From: an uncultured Lachnospiraceae bacterium
GTDB taxonomy: Bacteria > Bacillota > Clostridia > Lachnospirales > Lachnospiraceae
NCBI GenBank assembly: GCA_900554415.1
Contig: USGU01000015.1
Location: forward strand, 1 to 64,000
DNA length: 64,000 bases
Reading direction: 5' to 3'
In this document: positions 16,645 through 25,607 of the stretch, in pieces
How positions within the stretch are numbered: the first letter of the stretch is position 1
Layout: every line of letters begins with the position of its first letter
The notes under the pieces: model-generated
The model's database searches: none
The model's input: only the letters and a program-made list of their open reading frames with translations
Told to the model about the DNA's origin: nothing
Position numbers and translations under genes: made by a program

Positions 16645-18768
16645 ATGGATAATCAATATAATAGAAACAATTCTAATAATCAGAATCCAAACAGACCGAA
16701 TAATAAGAGAAATCGGAATCAGGGATGGATTGCTCTGATTTTCGGGGCACTTCTTTTATTGGTGCTTTCATTTGCTATGCTGCAGATGGGGCGCGATACA
16801 GATGAACAGAAGATTACGTATAATGAATTCCTGGATATGGTCGACAAGGGGAAAGTCGAGAAGGTTGTCATAGAATCGGACAAGATTGTGATTACGCCGA
16901 AAGACCAGCAGGGAGCTGCAAAGGACAGCCTCAGCGCACTGTTTGCCGGAAAGACAGAGTATTATACCGGATTGGTTAATGATGACACCTTACCGGAACG
17001 ACTGGAGAAAGCAGGCGTTCAGTTTGAACAGGAGATTCCGGACTCCACGTCCGTACTGCTGATGAGTACCTTGTTGAATCTGATTCTGCCGGTTGGTTTA
17101 TTTGCACTTTTTATCTGGTATATGTCCAGAAGAATGTCCAAGGGCGGCGGAGTCATGGGCGTTGGCAGAAGCAATGCCAAGATGTATGTGGAAAAGAGTA
17201 CCGGAGTGACATTTAAGGATGTAGCAGGACAGGACGAGGCAAAGGAATCCTTACAGGAAGTAGTAGATTTCCTGCATAATCCGGGCAAATACACTGGAAT
17301 CGGAGCCAAGCTTCCGAAGGGAGCCTTGCTTGTGGGCCCTCCGGGTACTGGAAAGACTTTACTTGCCAAGGCAGTTGCAGGAGAGGCAAATGTACCGTTC
17401 TTCTCACTTTCCGGTTCCGCATTTGTGGAAATGTATGTGGGTGTGGGAGCTTCCAGAGTGCGTGATTTGTTTAAACAGGCACAGCAGATGGCACCATGTA
17501 TTATATTTATTGATGAAATTGATGCTATTGGTAAGAGCCGTGATTCCCAGCTTGGAGGAAATGATGAGCGTGAACAGACATTGAACCAGCTTCTGGCAGA
17601 GATGGATGGATTTGATACGAATAAAGGTCTGCTGCTTCTTGCAGCAACTAACCGGCCGGAGATTCTGGATCCGGCACTGTTAAGACCGGGACGTTTTGAC
17701 CGGAGAATTATTGTGGATAAGCCGGATTTGAAAGGACGTATAGATGTCCTTAAGGTACATGCCAAGGATGTAAGAATGGACGAGACAGTCAATCTGGAAG
17801 AAATTGCACTTGCTACATCAGGAGCAGTTGGTTCTGACCTTGCAAATATGATTAATGAAGCTGCGATTAATGCAGTAAAAAATGGAAGAAGCGTAGTGTC
17901 TCAGGCGGATTTGTTTGAGGCAGTGGAAGTGGTCTTAGTCGGAAAAGAAAAGAAAGACCGTATTATGAGCCAGAAGGAACGACGGATTGTATCTTATCAT
18001 GAAGTAGGCCATGCACTTGTCAGCGCACTTCAGAAAGATGCAGAGCCGGTTCAGAAAATTACCATTGTTCCAAGAACCATGGGGGCACTTGGATATGTAA
18101 TGCACACACCGGAGGAAGAAAAGTTTCTTAATACGAAAGCAGAGCTGGATGCCATGCTGGTAGGAATGCTTGGTGGACGGGCAGCAGAGGAAATCGTATT
18201 TGATACTGTAACGACAGGGGCATCCAATGATATTGAGCAGGCTACACGTCTCGCACGTTCTATGGTAACTCAGTATGGTATGTCAGAGAAGTTTGGTCTG
18301 ATTGGTCTGGAATCGATTCAGAACCGTTATCTGGATGGCCGCGCTGTTATGAACTGTGGTGAAGCAACAGCTGCAGAAATCGACCAGGAAGTGATGAAGA
18401 TATTAAAGGAATCCTATGCAGAAGCCAAGAGACTTCTTTCCGAACATCGCGAGACGATGGATCAGATTGCAGAATTCCTGATTGAAAAGGAAACCATTAC
18501 CGGAAAAGAATTTATGAAGATTTACAGAAAGTGTGAAGGTATTCCGGAACCAGAACCGGAAATAAAGGAGCAGGAAGCACTAAAGAAACCAGAAGAACAT
18601 TCCTTTGTTCCGAAAGAAGTTGTTGAAGAACAGGCCTCAGAAGAAAAAGCATCTGAAGAGAAGACATCCGAAGAAAGCCAGTCGGGAAAAGAGGATGCAA
18701 AACCTACTTTCCAGACAGACGAAGATGGTTTCATTCTTCCACAGGAAATTGATAAAAACGAAAAATAA
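16645..18768 (+). CDS. ftsH: ATP-dependent zinc metalloprotease FtsH
   Basis: Membrane-bound AAA+ protease of 707 residues. Two N-terminal membrane segments (about residues 30-48 and 132-155) flank an outside domain. The AAA module has Walker A GPPGTGKT (231-238), Walker B IIFIDEIDAIG and the SRH around LLAATNRPEILDPALLRPGR. The zinc protease site is HEVGH (452-456), where HEAGH is more usual. A long acidic Glu/Ser-rich tail (EEQASEEKASEEKTSEESQS) ends the protein and is a lineage-type extension. Start 16645 follows AGGAGGAAATAC. FtsH degrades membrane and regulatory proteins. A terminator follows at 18775. Confidence 0.97.
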   Translation: MDNQYNRNNSNNQNPNRPNNKRNRNQGWIALIFGALLLLVLSFAMLQMGRDTDEQKITYNEFLDMVDKGKVEKVVIESDKIVITPKDQQGAAKDSLSALFAGKTEYYTGLVNDDTLPERLEKAGVQFEQEIPDSTSVLLMSTLLNLILPVGLFALFIWYMSRRMSKGGGVMGVGRSNAKMYVEKSTGVTFKDVAGQDEAKESLQEVVDFLHNPGKYTGIGAKLPKGALLVGPPGTGKTLLAKAVAGEANVPFFSLSGSAFVEMYVGVGASRVRDLFKQAQQMAPCIIFIDEIDAIGKSRDSQLGGNDEREQTLNQLLAEMDGFDTNKGLLLLAATNRPEILDPALLRPGRFDRRIIVDKPDLKGRIDVLKVHAKDVRMDETVNLEEIALATSGAVGSDLANMINEAAINAVKNGRSVVSQADLFEAVEVVLVGKEKKDRIMSQKERRIVSYHEVGHALVSALQKDAEPVQKITIVPRTMGALGYVMHTPEEEKFLNTKAELDAMLVGMLGGRAAEEIVFDTVTTGASNDIEQATRLARSMVTQYGMSEKFGLIGLESIQNRYLDGRAVMNCGEATAAEIDQEVMKILKESYAEAKRLLSEHRETMDQIAEFLIEKETITGKEFMKIYRKCEGIPEPEPEIKEQEALKKPEEHSFVPKEVVEEQASEEKASEEKTSEESQSGKEDAKPTFQTDEDGFILPQEIDKNEK

Positions 18769-18774
18769 TGTTAG

Positions 18775-18810
18775 AATAAGGGTAGGCTGTTTTTACGGTC
18801 TGCCTTTATT
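18775..18810 (+). terminator. ftsH terminator
   Basis: A 13-bp stem with three G-U pairs, aataagggtaggc (18775-18787) and gtctgcctttatt (18798-18810), with a T-rich loop. The dispersed repeat copy 2 begins at its right edge. Confidence 0.65.
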
Positions 18811-18838
18811 TACGCGAAGCAACGAGCCAAAATCCGTG
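18809..18838 (+). repeat. Dispersed repeat, copy 2
   Basis: Matches 1081-1110 at 25 of 30 bases, all differences being transitions. Like copy 1 it directly abuts an intrinsic terminator. Here it continues into a long structured stretch that has no equivalent at copy 1. Confidence 0.6.
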
Positions 18839-18855
18839 CTTGCACGAGAATTTGG

Positions 18856-18947
18856 CGTTGCCAAGCGCCAGTGACGCTTGTTCGGCAACGATCGGAACGA
18901 AGTGTAGATGCCGCGATAACTTGAGAAACTCGCAAAGCGTGTTTCTC
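18856..18947 (+). other. Structured intergenic element before uvrC
   Basis: Two strong nested hairpins lie in the gap between ftsH and uvrC. First: CGTTGCC (18856-18862), AAGCG (18863-18867), loop, CGCTT (18875-18879), GGCAACG (18884-18890). Second: GAGAAAC (18923-18929), CGC (18931-18933), loop aaa, GCG (18937-18939), GTTTCTC (18941-18947). Together with the repeat at 18809 this forms an element of about 140 bases, more GC-rich than other gaps here. It could be a leader RNA of uvrC or a dispersed repeat element; a frame through it is a spurious extension of uvrC. Confidence 0.5.
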
Positions 18948-19022
18948 ATAGTTCAGGTTATGAAAATGAAGGAAATGAAGCTTGCATGCATAGCGATGTA
19001 TGATGACGAGGAAAGTAAAACT

Positions 19023-20882
19023 ATGTTTGTAATAGAAGATGAGTTGAAAAAATTGCCGGGGAAACCGGGAGTGTATCTGATGCATGATGAAACAGATGAA
19101 ATTATATATGTTGGAAAAGCAATCAGCCTGAAGAACAGAGTGCGTCAGTATTTTCAGGCCAGCCGCAACCGTGGGGCTAAGATTGACCAGATGGTGACGC
19201 ATATTGCCCGGTTTGAGTACATTGTGACGGACTCAGAGTTGGAAGCCCTTGTGTTGGAATGTAACCTGATTAAGGAGCACAGACCGAAATACAATACCAT
19301 GCTGATGGATGATAAGAGTTATCCGTTTATCCGGGTATCCGTGAATGAAGAATTTCCGCGTGTAACTATGGCAAGACAGATGAAGAGAGATAAGGCGAAG
19401 TATTTTGGCCCTTATACCAGTGTGAATTCTGTAAAAGACACGATTGAGTTAATTAGAAAATTATATAAGATACGAAGCTGCCGTAGAAATCTTCCAAAAG
19501 ATATCGGAAAAGAAAGACCGTGCCTGTATTATCATATTAAGCAGTGCGATGCACCATGTCAGGGATATGTTTCGAAGGAAGCATACAGAGAGTCAGTGGA
19601 TGAAGTGATACGTTTTCTGAATGGAAATTACGAAGGAATCCTGAAGGATTTGGAAACGAAGATGATGGATGCTTCTGACAATCTGGAATTTGAAAAAGCC
19701 ATTGAATATAGAGAGCTGATAAATAGTGTAAAACAGATTTCGCAAAAGCAGAAAATCACCAATACTGCTGGTGTGGACAGGGATGTGATTGCTATGGCGA
19801 AAGAGGGAGAGGATGCGATTGTACAAGTATTCTTTATCCGGAATGGTAAGCTGATTGGGCGGGATCACTTCTATCTGAAAATAGCAGAAGGGGATGAACG
19901 GAAAGAAATTCTGTCCAGCTTTATCAAGCAGTTTTACGCAGGAACACCATATATACCGGCAGAACTGATGATTCAGACCGAGGTTGAGGATCAGGAGATT
20001 CTGGAAGAATGGCTGTCGCAAAAGCGGGGACACAGAGTTTATATCAAAGTTCCGAAAAAGGGTGAAAAAGAGCAGCTTGTAGAACTGGCTTGGAAAAATG
20101 CAATGATGGTAATGACGAAGGACAAGGAAAGGATTAAGCGGGAAGAAGGACGAACCATAGGAGCAGTAAAAGAAATCGAAAAGTTGCTCAATCTAAAAAA
20201 TATTGTCAGAATGGAAGCGTTTGATATTTCCAATACCAATGGATACGATTCAGTAGGCTCTATGGTAGTTTATGAGAATGGTAAGCCGAAGCGTAATGAT
20301 TATCGTAAATTTAAGATTAAAGGTGTCCAGGGGGCAGATGATTATGCAAGCATGAGAGAAGTCCTGACGAGGCGGTTTCAGCATGGCTTAAGTGAAATGG
20401 CAGAGGGAAAAGACGTGGGAAGTTTCCAGACATTTCCAGATTTGATTATGATGGACGGTGGAAAAGGACAGGTGAATATTGCATTGGAAGTGCTGGATAC
20501 GCTGAATTTACACATCCCGGTCTGCGGTATGGTGAAGGACGATCATCACCGCACACGGGGTCTGTATTATCAGAATGTGGAAATACCAATTGACCGCAAT
20601 TCCGAGGCGTTCCGGCTGATTACCAGAGTTCAGGATGAAGCACATAGATTTGCAATTACTTTCCACAGAAAGCTGCGCAGTCAGGGACAGGTGCATTCGG
20701 TGCTTGATGATATTGTGGGAATCGGACCTGCGAGACGTAAGGCACTTATGAAACATTATGCTAGTCTGGATGAGATTAAGCAGGCGGAAATCGACGAATT
20801 AAAAAACATTCCATCTATGGATGAAAAAGCGGCACGAAGCGTGTATAATTTCTTTAGACAAGAGAAAAAACAGGAGGAATAG
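19023..20882 (+). CDS. uvrC: Excinuclease ABC subunit C
   Basis: Nucleotide-excision repair endonuclease of 619 residues, which makes the incisions 3' and 5' of a lesion marked by UvrA/UvrB. Visible parts: GIY-YIG domain (PGVYLMHDETDEIIYVGKA, residues about 14-90), UVR motif region around NLEFEKAIEYRELI, the UvrC RNaseH-like nuclease (FDISNTNGYDSVGSMVVYEN, MMDGGKGQVN) and C-terminal helix-hairpin-helix repeats (LDDIVGIGPARRKALMKHY). Start 19023 is preceded by GAGGAAAG and fits the family start; an in-frame extension to 18840 runs through the structured element. hprK follows three bases after the stop. Confidence 0.96.
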   Translation: MFVIEDELKKLPGKPGVYLMHDETDEIIYVGKAISLKNRVRQYFQASRNRGAKIDQMVTHIARFEYIVTDSELEALVLECNLIKEHRPKYNTMLMDDKSYPFIRVSVNEEFPRVTMARQMKRDKAKYFGPYTSVNSVKDTIELIRKLYKIRSCRRNLPKDIGKERPCLYYHIKQCDAPCQGYVSKEAYRESVDEVIRFLNGNYEGILKDLETKMMDASDNLEFEKAIEYRELINSVKQISQKQKITNTAGVDRDVIAMAKEGEDAIVQVFFIRNGKLIGRDHFYLKIAEGDERKEILSSFIKQFYAGTPYIPAELMIQTEVEDQEILEEWLSQKRGHRVYIKVPKKGEKEQLVELAWKNAMMVMTKDKERIKREEGRTIGAVKEIEKLLNLKNIVRMEAFDISNTNGYDSVGSMVVYENGKPKRNDYRKFKIKGVQGADDYASMREVLTRRFQHGLSEMAEGKDVGSFQTFPDLIMMDGGKGQVNIALEVLDTLNLHIPVCGMVKDDHHRTRGLYYQNVEIPIDRNSEAFRLITRVQDEAHRFAITFHRKLRSQGQVHSVLDDIVGIGPARRKALMKHYASLDEIKQAEIDELKNIPSMDEKAARSVYNFFRQEKKQEE

Positions 20883-20884
20883 AT

Positions 20885-21805
20885 ATGGGAGTAGAGTTGC
20901 GGCAACTGGTAGAAAAAATGAATCTGAAGAATCTGACTCCGGATGTGGAAATCATAGGAAAGACAGTGAATATCCCGGAGGTCAACCGGCCTGCGTTACA
21001 GCTTGCAGGTTTCTTTGACCATTTTGATTCTGAGAGAATTCAGATTATAGGTAATGTGGAGTATGCGTATTTGAAAACGCTGACGGAAGAGCAGAAGGAA
21101 AAAATTTATGACATTATTCTTACATATCATATTCCTGCATTTGTATTTTGTAGAAGACTTATGCCAGAGGAAGTATTTTTGAAAAAAGCCATAGAACATG
21201 ACATTCCGGTCTTTCTTTCCGATAAAAAGACTTCTTCATTTACGGCTGAGGTTATCCGCTGGCTGAATGTAGAACTGGCACCATGCATATCCATTCACGG
21301 AGTACTTGTAGACGTCTATGGCGTAGGGGTACTGATTCGTGGTGAGAGCGGAATCGGAAAGAGTGAGGCTGCTCTGGAGCTGGTAAAAAGAGGACACCGT
21401 CTTGTGGCTGATGATGTGGTAGAAATCCATAAGGTGAGTGACGATACATTGGTAGGTATGGCTACCGAGATTACCAGACATTTTATTGAATTGCGTGGAA
21501 TCGGAATCGTGGATGTAAAAACTTTGTTTGGTGTACAGAGTGTCAAGAAAACGCAAAACATAGATCTTGTTATCAATCTGGAAGACTGGAGCAAAGAGAA
21601 GGAATATGACAGATTAGGTATGAATGAGGATCATGAGGAATATCTGGGAAATAAAGTTGTTTGTTATCGGATTCCGGTGCGCCCGGGGCGTAATCTGGCT
21701 GTCATTGTAGAATGTGCTGCGATTAATCACAGACAGAAGCAGATGGGATATAATGCGGTGGAAGAATTATATCGCCGTGTACAGGAAAATTTGAGGAAAA
21801 AATAG
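20885..21805 (+). CDS. hprK: HPr kinase/phosphorylase
   Basis: Bifunctional enzyme of 306 residues that phosphorylates and dephosphorylates HPr on Ser46, setting carbon catabolite repression in Firmicutes. The N-terminal domain is followed by the P-loop GESGIGKS (Lys159), the VADDVVEI segment and the family signature LRGIGIVDVKTLFG. Length is normal. Translation is coupled to uvrC (start two bases after the uvrC stop, SD inside the uvrC end), and a ROK sugar kinase gene follows nine bases later. Confidence 0.97.
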   Translation: MGVELRQLVEKMNLKNLTPDVEIIGKTVNIPEVNRPALQLAGFFDHFDSERIQIIGNVEYAYLKTLTEEQKEKIYDIILTYHIPAFVFCRRLMPEEVFLKKAIEHDIPVFLSDKKTSSFTAEVIRWLNVELAPCISIHGVLVDVYGVGVLIRGESGIGKSEAALELVKRGHRLVADDVVEIHKVSDDTLVGMATEITRHFIELRGIGIVDVKTLFGVQSVKKTQNIDLVINLEDWSKEKEYDRLGMNEDHEEYLGNKVVCYRIPVRPGRNLAVIVECAAINHRQKQMGYNAVEELYRRVQENLRKK

Positions 21806-21814
21806 GAGAACAGT

Positions 21815-22744
21815 ATGAAATTTTGTTTTGGAGTCGATATCGGTGGAACATCGGTTAAAATGGGCCTATTTCAGGAAGGTGGTAAATTGATTGAAAAATG
21901 GTTCATAAAGACCAGAACAGAACGGGAAGGTGAGCAGATTTTGCCGGATGTGGCCGCATCTATCCGGCGTAAGATGAAGGAAAATGGATTACTTCCGGTT
22001 GATATATGTGGAATTGGTGTTGGAATTCCGGCTCCTGTCAGAGAAGACGGGATTGTGCGTGGAACAGCGAATCTGGGATGGAAATATAAGGAAGTAAAGA
22101 AAGAACTGGAAGCACTTACTGGAATTGCGGTGAAGACAGGAAATGATGCTAATATGGCTGCACTTGGAGAAATGTGGCTTGGGGCTGGCAGAGGACATGA
22201 GAATTTGATTATGGTGACACTTGGAACAGGTGTAGGCGGTGCGATTATTTTTGATGGTAAATGCGTTTCTGGCGGTCATGGAGCGGCCGGGGAAATCGGA
22301 CATATATGTGTCAATGAAAAAGAAATGAAATCCTGTGGATGCGGAAGAAAAGGTTGCCTTGAGCAGTATGCATCGGCAACCGGAATTGCAAGGCTGGCAA
22401 GGGAAAGACTGAAGCGGAACAGTACGGGTACTGTACTTAAAGAAAGCGATGTTAATGCCAAGCGTGTTTTCGACGCAGTAAAGGCAGGAGATAAGGTGGC
22501 AAAAGAAATAGCAGAAGAATTTGGAAGGTATCTGGGATATGCACTGGCAAATCTTGCAGTTGTCTGTGATCCGACGATTATTGTCATAGGCGGCGGAGTG
22601 TCAAAGACAGGAAAAATTTTGTTACCATATATAGAGGAACCATTCCGGGAGAAAGTGTTTTTCGCAAATGAAGCAACAAAATTAGCTCTTGCAGAACTTG
22701 GAAATGATGCGGGAATCTGTGGCGCTGCAAAGCTGGTATTGTAG
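21815..22744 (+). CDS. ROK-family glucokinase
   Basis: A 309-residue sugar kinase making glucose 6-phosphate or a similar product. It has the N-terminal phosphate loop DIGGTSVKMG, the sugar-binding segment LGTGVGGAIIFDG, GHGAAGEIGHICV and the ROK zinc motif CGCGRKGCLEQYAS. No HTH domain is present, so it is a kinase and not a ROK repressor. Its place behind hprK ties it to carbon metabolism. Glucose is the most likely substrate, but the exact sugar cannot be read from the sequence. Confidence 0.93.
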   Translation: MKFCFGVDIGGTSVKMGLFQEGGKLIEKWFIKTRTEREGEQILPDVAASIRRKMKENGLLPVDICGIGVGIPAPVREDGIVRGTANLGWKYKEVKKELEALTGIAVKTGNDANMAALGEMWLGAGRGHENLIMVTLGTGVGGAIIFDGKCVSGGHGAAGEIGHICVNEKEMKSCGCGRKGCLEQYASATGIARLARERLKRNSTGTVLKESDVNAKRVFDAVKAGDKVAKEIAEEFGRYLGYALANLAVVCDPTIIVIGGGVSKTGKILLPYIEEPFREKVFFANEATKLALAELGNDAGICGAAKLVL

Positions 22745-22784
22745 GAAAAATATTGTAGGGAAAAGGTAGATTAGAAAAGAAGAT

Positions 22785-22821
22785 ACAAAGGGCGTATGTT
22801 TTGAAAACATACGCCCTTTGT
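22785..22821. terminator. Bidirectional terminator between ROK kinase and PBP1A
   Basis: Palindrome acaaagggcgtatgtttt (22785-22802) and its complement (22804-22821), an effective 16-bp stem with A- and T-runs on its flanks, between converging genes. Confidence 0.88.
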
Positions 22822-22872
22822 TATGTCATTTTTCATTCATATCATTATGACAAGCAGTTGAAACGGAGTATT

Positions 22873-25389
22873 TTATTCCGTATCAGGATCCGTAGATGGC
22901 TCTGACGGTGTTGTCGGCTCGGTAGGTGTTGTCGGCTCGGTAGGTGTTGTCGGCTCGGTGGTGCCTGAATTATTATTGTTATTGTTATTGTTATTGTTAT
23001 TGTTATCGTTTGTATCATCTGGCTCTTCTTCAGGTTCCGGTTCTACATAGTGACCTTCACACGTTTCTGTTGGTGCAGTGCCAGGAGCAAAGTATTCAGT
23101 GAGAGAAGGACACTCGCCTGCAATTGCAAGAAGTCCGGTCTCTGTACAGATTGTTTTACGCTCGATGGTAGAAGGCATAGTGAAATCTTTGTATGGAAGA
23201 TTTAACTCACTGTCAATCCGATTCATAATCTTTGCCCAGATTTTTTCATGGAAATACCAGTTACCTCCGCTCATTTCCTTGTTGTCATCATAGCCGAGCC
23301 AGATAGAACAAGTATAGTATGGGGTATATCCGCTGAACCAGAAGTCCTTATTGTAAGAAGTAGTTCCTGATTTCCCGGCTACAGCCATATTGTCAAGCTG
23401 TGCATATGGTGCTGCGGTACCCTTTGATACAACGTCTTCCATGGCACTTGTCAGTAAGGCAGCGGTGGTATCCTTTAATACGGTTACCGGTTCCTGCGTA
23501 TTATCAATCAAAACATTCCCATCGTGATCCAGTACCTTTGTATAAAGGACTGGCTTGTAATAAGTTCCGCCGTTTGCAATGGCTGCATAAGCGGCTGTCA
23601 GTTCATAATTATAGACACCATTTTTAATACCGCCAAGGGCAAGAGATTCATTGTACTGGTCGGTGCTGTCTAAAGTAGAAATACCGAATTTCTGTACATA
23701 TTCATAACCGAGTCCGATAGAAATTTCATTCAGAACCTTGACGGTAGGGATGTTCATGGACTGTTCAATTGCTTTTCTTAAGGTAGCAGTACCTACGTAA
23801 TAGTTACCCCACCAGTTCTGGACGGATTTGCCGTCTTTGTATTTGTATGGCTCGTCCACTTCTGTATCAGCAAGTGTCTTACCGCCTACGTCAAAGGCAG
23901 GTGCATATACAGCGAGAATCTTGAAGCAGGAACCCGGCTGGCGGGCGCTTCCCTGATAAGCACGGTTTAAGCCACGGTTGGTTGTCTTTTCCCCTCGTCC
24001 GCCGACTAACGCTTTAATTTGTCCGTTGGACTGGTCAATGACACATACAGAGGATTGTGGCTGTGGAGAGAGATTCACGTATTCATCATAAGTGATATCA
24101 TCTTCTTTTGTTACACTGGCGCGGAAAGCTTCAATGCGGGCATAGGCGGCATCCTGACTGGAGAAGAGACGCCCCTGGTCATCATTGTAGTTTTCGGCAC
24201 CAAAATTCTTTAAATGACCGGCACTGTAATTGTCCTGAGTTCCATCTGCCCTGGTGATGGTCAGCGCATAATCTACGCCCCATTCTACATTGGATGGAAA
24301 ATTGGAATCATCAGAAAGTTCCTGTTCACAAATGTTCTGGATGGTTACATTCTGAGTGGAGAAAATGGTAAGCCCACTTCCGTACAGAGCATTGTATGCC
24401 TGAGTATCTGAATAATTAAGCCCTTTTTCAGATTTTAAATCATCCATTAATTGTTCGGTTAATGCATCATTAAAGTAAGAAGTAATATTGCTTTCCGCTA
24501 ACACTTCTGTATTGACGGTCTGGATGCGGGCATATACATCATCCGCTTCCGCTTCGTCATATTCTTCCTGGGTAATATAACCCTGCTTCAGCATATTATT
24601 TAATACTTTATCCCGTCTTTTTGCATTTTCTTCCGGGTTGGTGATTGGATTATAACGTCCCGGACTCTGGGTAATTCCGGCAATGGTTGCACATTCGGAA
24701 AGGGTAAGTTCAGAGACGTCCTTTCGGAAATAACGGTTTGCTGCGGCCTGGACACCCAGTGTATTCTGTCCCAGGTTAATGGTATTCAGATAGCTTTCCA
24801 GAATACTGTCTTTGTCCAACATCTTTTCAAGCTGGATGGCAAGGTATTGTTCCTGAAGCTTACGTTCTATCTTTTCGTATTTCGTCTCATTTACGAAATC
24901 AGGAAAGACATTATTCTTAATCAGCTGCTGGGTAATGGTACTGGCACCCTCTGTAAAATGACCGCCATTCATGATACCGACCATTCCGGCTCGGATAATA
25001 CCTTGGATATCGATTCCGTTATGCTGATAGAAACGGGAATCTTCGATTGCAACAAAAGCGTGCTGTAAGTTCTCCGGAATCTTGTCGATGGTAACATATT
25101 TACGGTTAGCACCGCTTGTAGTCAGTGTGCCGGTAGTTGTTACACCATCATCCGCATAAATGGTAGAACTGTATCCGCTTGGCTTGATACTCTCGGCAGT
25201 GATTTCCGGAGCATTGTCGATGACCTGTTTTACCATCAGACCGACTGCACCGACTGCAATAAAGCAGGCCAGAACGAACAGGATGAGAAATCCCTTAAAC
25301 AGACGGACGCCGATTCGTTTCTTTTGCATCGTCGATTTAGACGTAATATTTTTTTGCTTTTTAGAAGCCTTTCGTTTACTATAATTCAT
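22873..25389 (-). CDS. pbpA: Class A penicillin-binding protein (PBP1A)
   Basis: Bifunctional peptidoglycan synthase, 838 residues. A basic cytoplasmic tail (SKRKASKKQK) leads to one membrane helix (LFKGFLILFVLACFIAVGAVG). Next comes the GT51 glycosyltransferase domain with AFVAIEDSRFYQHNGID and EGASTITQQLIKN. The transpeptidase has SxxK as SCFK (Ser487, Lys490; Cys inside the motif), SMN (544-546) and KSGTT (Lys673). The tail is low complexity: a run of Asn followed by repeats of TTPTEP, coded by short tandem DNA repeats. It stands alone on the minus strand. Confidence 0.95.
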   Translation of the reverse strand: MNYSKRKASKKQKNITSKSTMQKKRIGVRLFKGFLILFVLACFIAVGAVGLMVKQVIDNAPEITAESIKPSGYSSTIYADDGVTTTGTLTTSGANRKYVTIDKIPENLQHAFVAIEDSRFYQHNGIDIQGIIRAGMVGIMNGGHFTEGASTITQQLIKNNVFPDFVNETKYEKIERKLQEQYLAIQLEKMLDKDSILESYLNTINLGQNTLGVQAAANRYFRKDVSELTLSECATIAGITQSPGRYNPITNPEENAKRRDKVLNNMLKQGYITQEEYDEAEADDVYARIQTVNTEVLAESNITSYFNDALTEQLMDDLKSEKGLNYSDTQAYNALYGSGLTIFSTQNVTIQNICEQELSDDSNFPSNVEWGVDYALTITRADGTQDNYSAGHLKNFGAENYNDDQGRLFSSQDAAYARIEAFRASVTKEDDITYDEYVNLSPQPQSSVCVIDQSNGQIKALVGGRGEKTTNRGLNRAYQGSARQPGSCFKILAVYAPAFDVGGKTLADTEVDEPYKYKDGKSVQNWWGNYYVGTATLRKAIEQSMNIPTVKVLNEISIGLGYEYVQKFGISTLDSTDQYNESLALGGIKNGVYNYELTAAYAAIANGGTYYKPVLYTKVLDHDGNVLIDNTQEPVTVLKDTTAALLTSAMEDVVSKGTAAPYAQLDNMAVAGKSGTTSYNKDFWFSGYTPYYTCSIWLGYDDNKEMSGGNWYFHEKIWAKIMNRIDSELNLPYKDFTMPSTIERKTICTETGLLAIAGECPSLTEYFAPGTAPTETCEGHYVEPEPEEEPDDTNDNNNNNNNNNNNNSGTTEPTTPTEPTTPTEPTTPSEPSTDPDTE
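22907..22960. repeat. 18-bp tandem repeat in PBP1A tail
   Basis: Two full units of ggctcggtaggtgttgtc (22916-22933, 22934-22951) with partial units on each side. They code on the minus strand for repeated Thr-Pro-Thr-Glu-Pro-Thr. The unit is a multiple of three, so copy-number change would lengthen or shorten the tail without a frameshift. Confidence 0.9.
22969..23010. repeat. Trinucleotide (Asn codon) repeat in PBP1A tail
   Basis: About fourteen consecutive att/gtt triplets (Asn codons aat/aac on the minus strand), ending with one atc, give a run of Asn. It sits between the transpeptidase domain and the Thr/Pro repeats and is a likely site of slippage-driven length variation. Confidence 0.9.
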
Positions 25390-25492
25390 AAATTGTGCCT
25401 CCTTATAATTGGATATTATACCAAATCTGCAGGTTTAAATAAAGCAGAAAATCAAAACTTCATCTATATATAGGAGATTTTTAAGAAATTCT

Positions 25493-25521
25493 TTGGAAAT
25501 ATGTCGAAAACAGTGTATAAT
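25493..25521 (+). promoter_or_regulatory. Promoter of yigZ-type gene
   Basis: TTGGAA (25493-25498), a 17-base spacer, TATAAT (25516-25521). The leader then carries a small hairpin with a GAAA loop (tatcgtca 25539-25546 with tgacggta 25551-25558). Confidence 0.7.
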
Positions 25522-25607
25522 GTGCGTGAAATGGTGCCTATCGTCAGAAATGACGGTAAAAATGCAAAAAATAGAGAAATAAAAATATAATAGGAGAAAT
25601 AAAATTA

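Noticed and set aside
18840..19022. 61-residue N-terminal extension of UvrC
   Set aside because: The extension runs through the hairpin element, has no ribosome binding site, and the family start matches 19023.
22907..23010. CRISPR-like array
   Set aside because: Repeats are tandem without spacers, in frame, and lie inside the PBP1A coding region.
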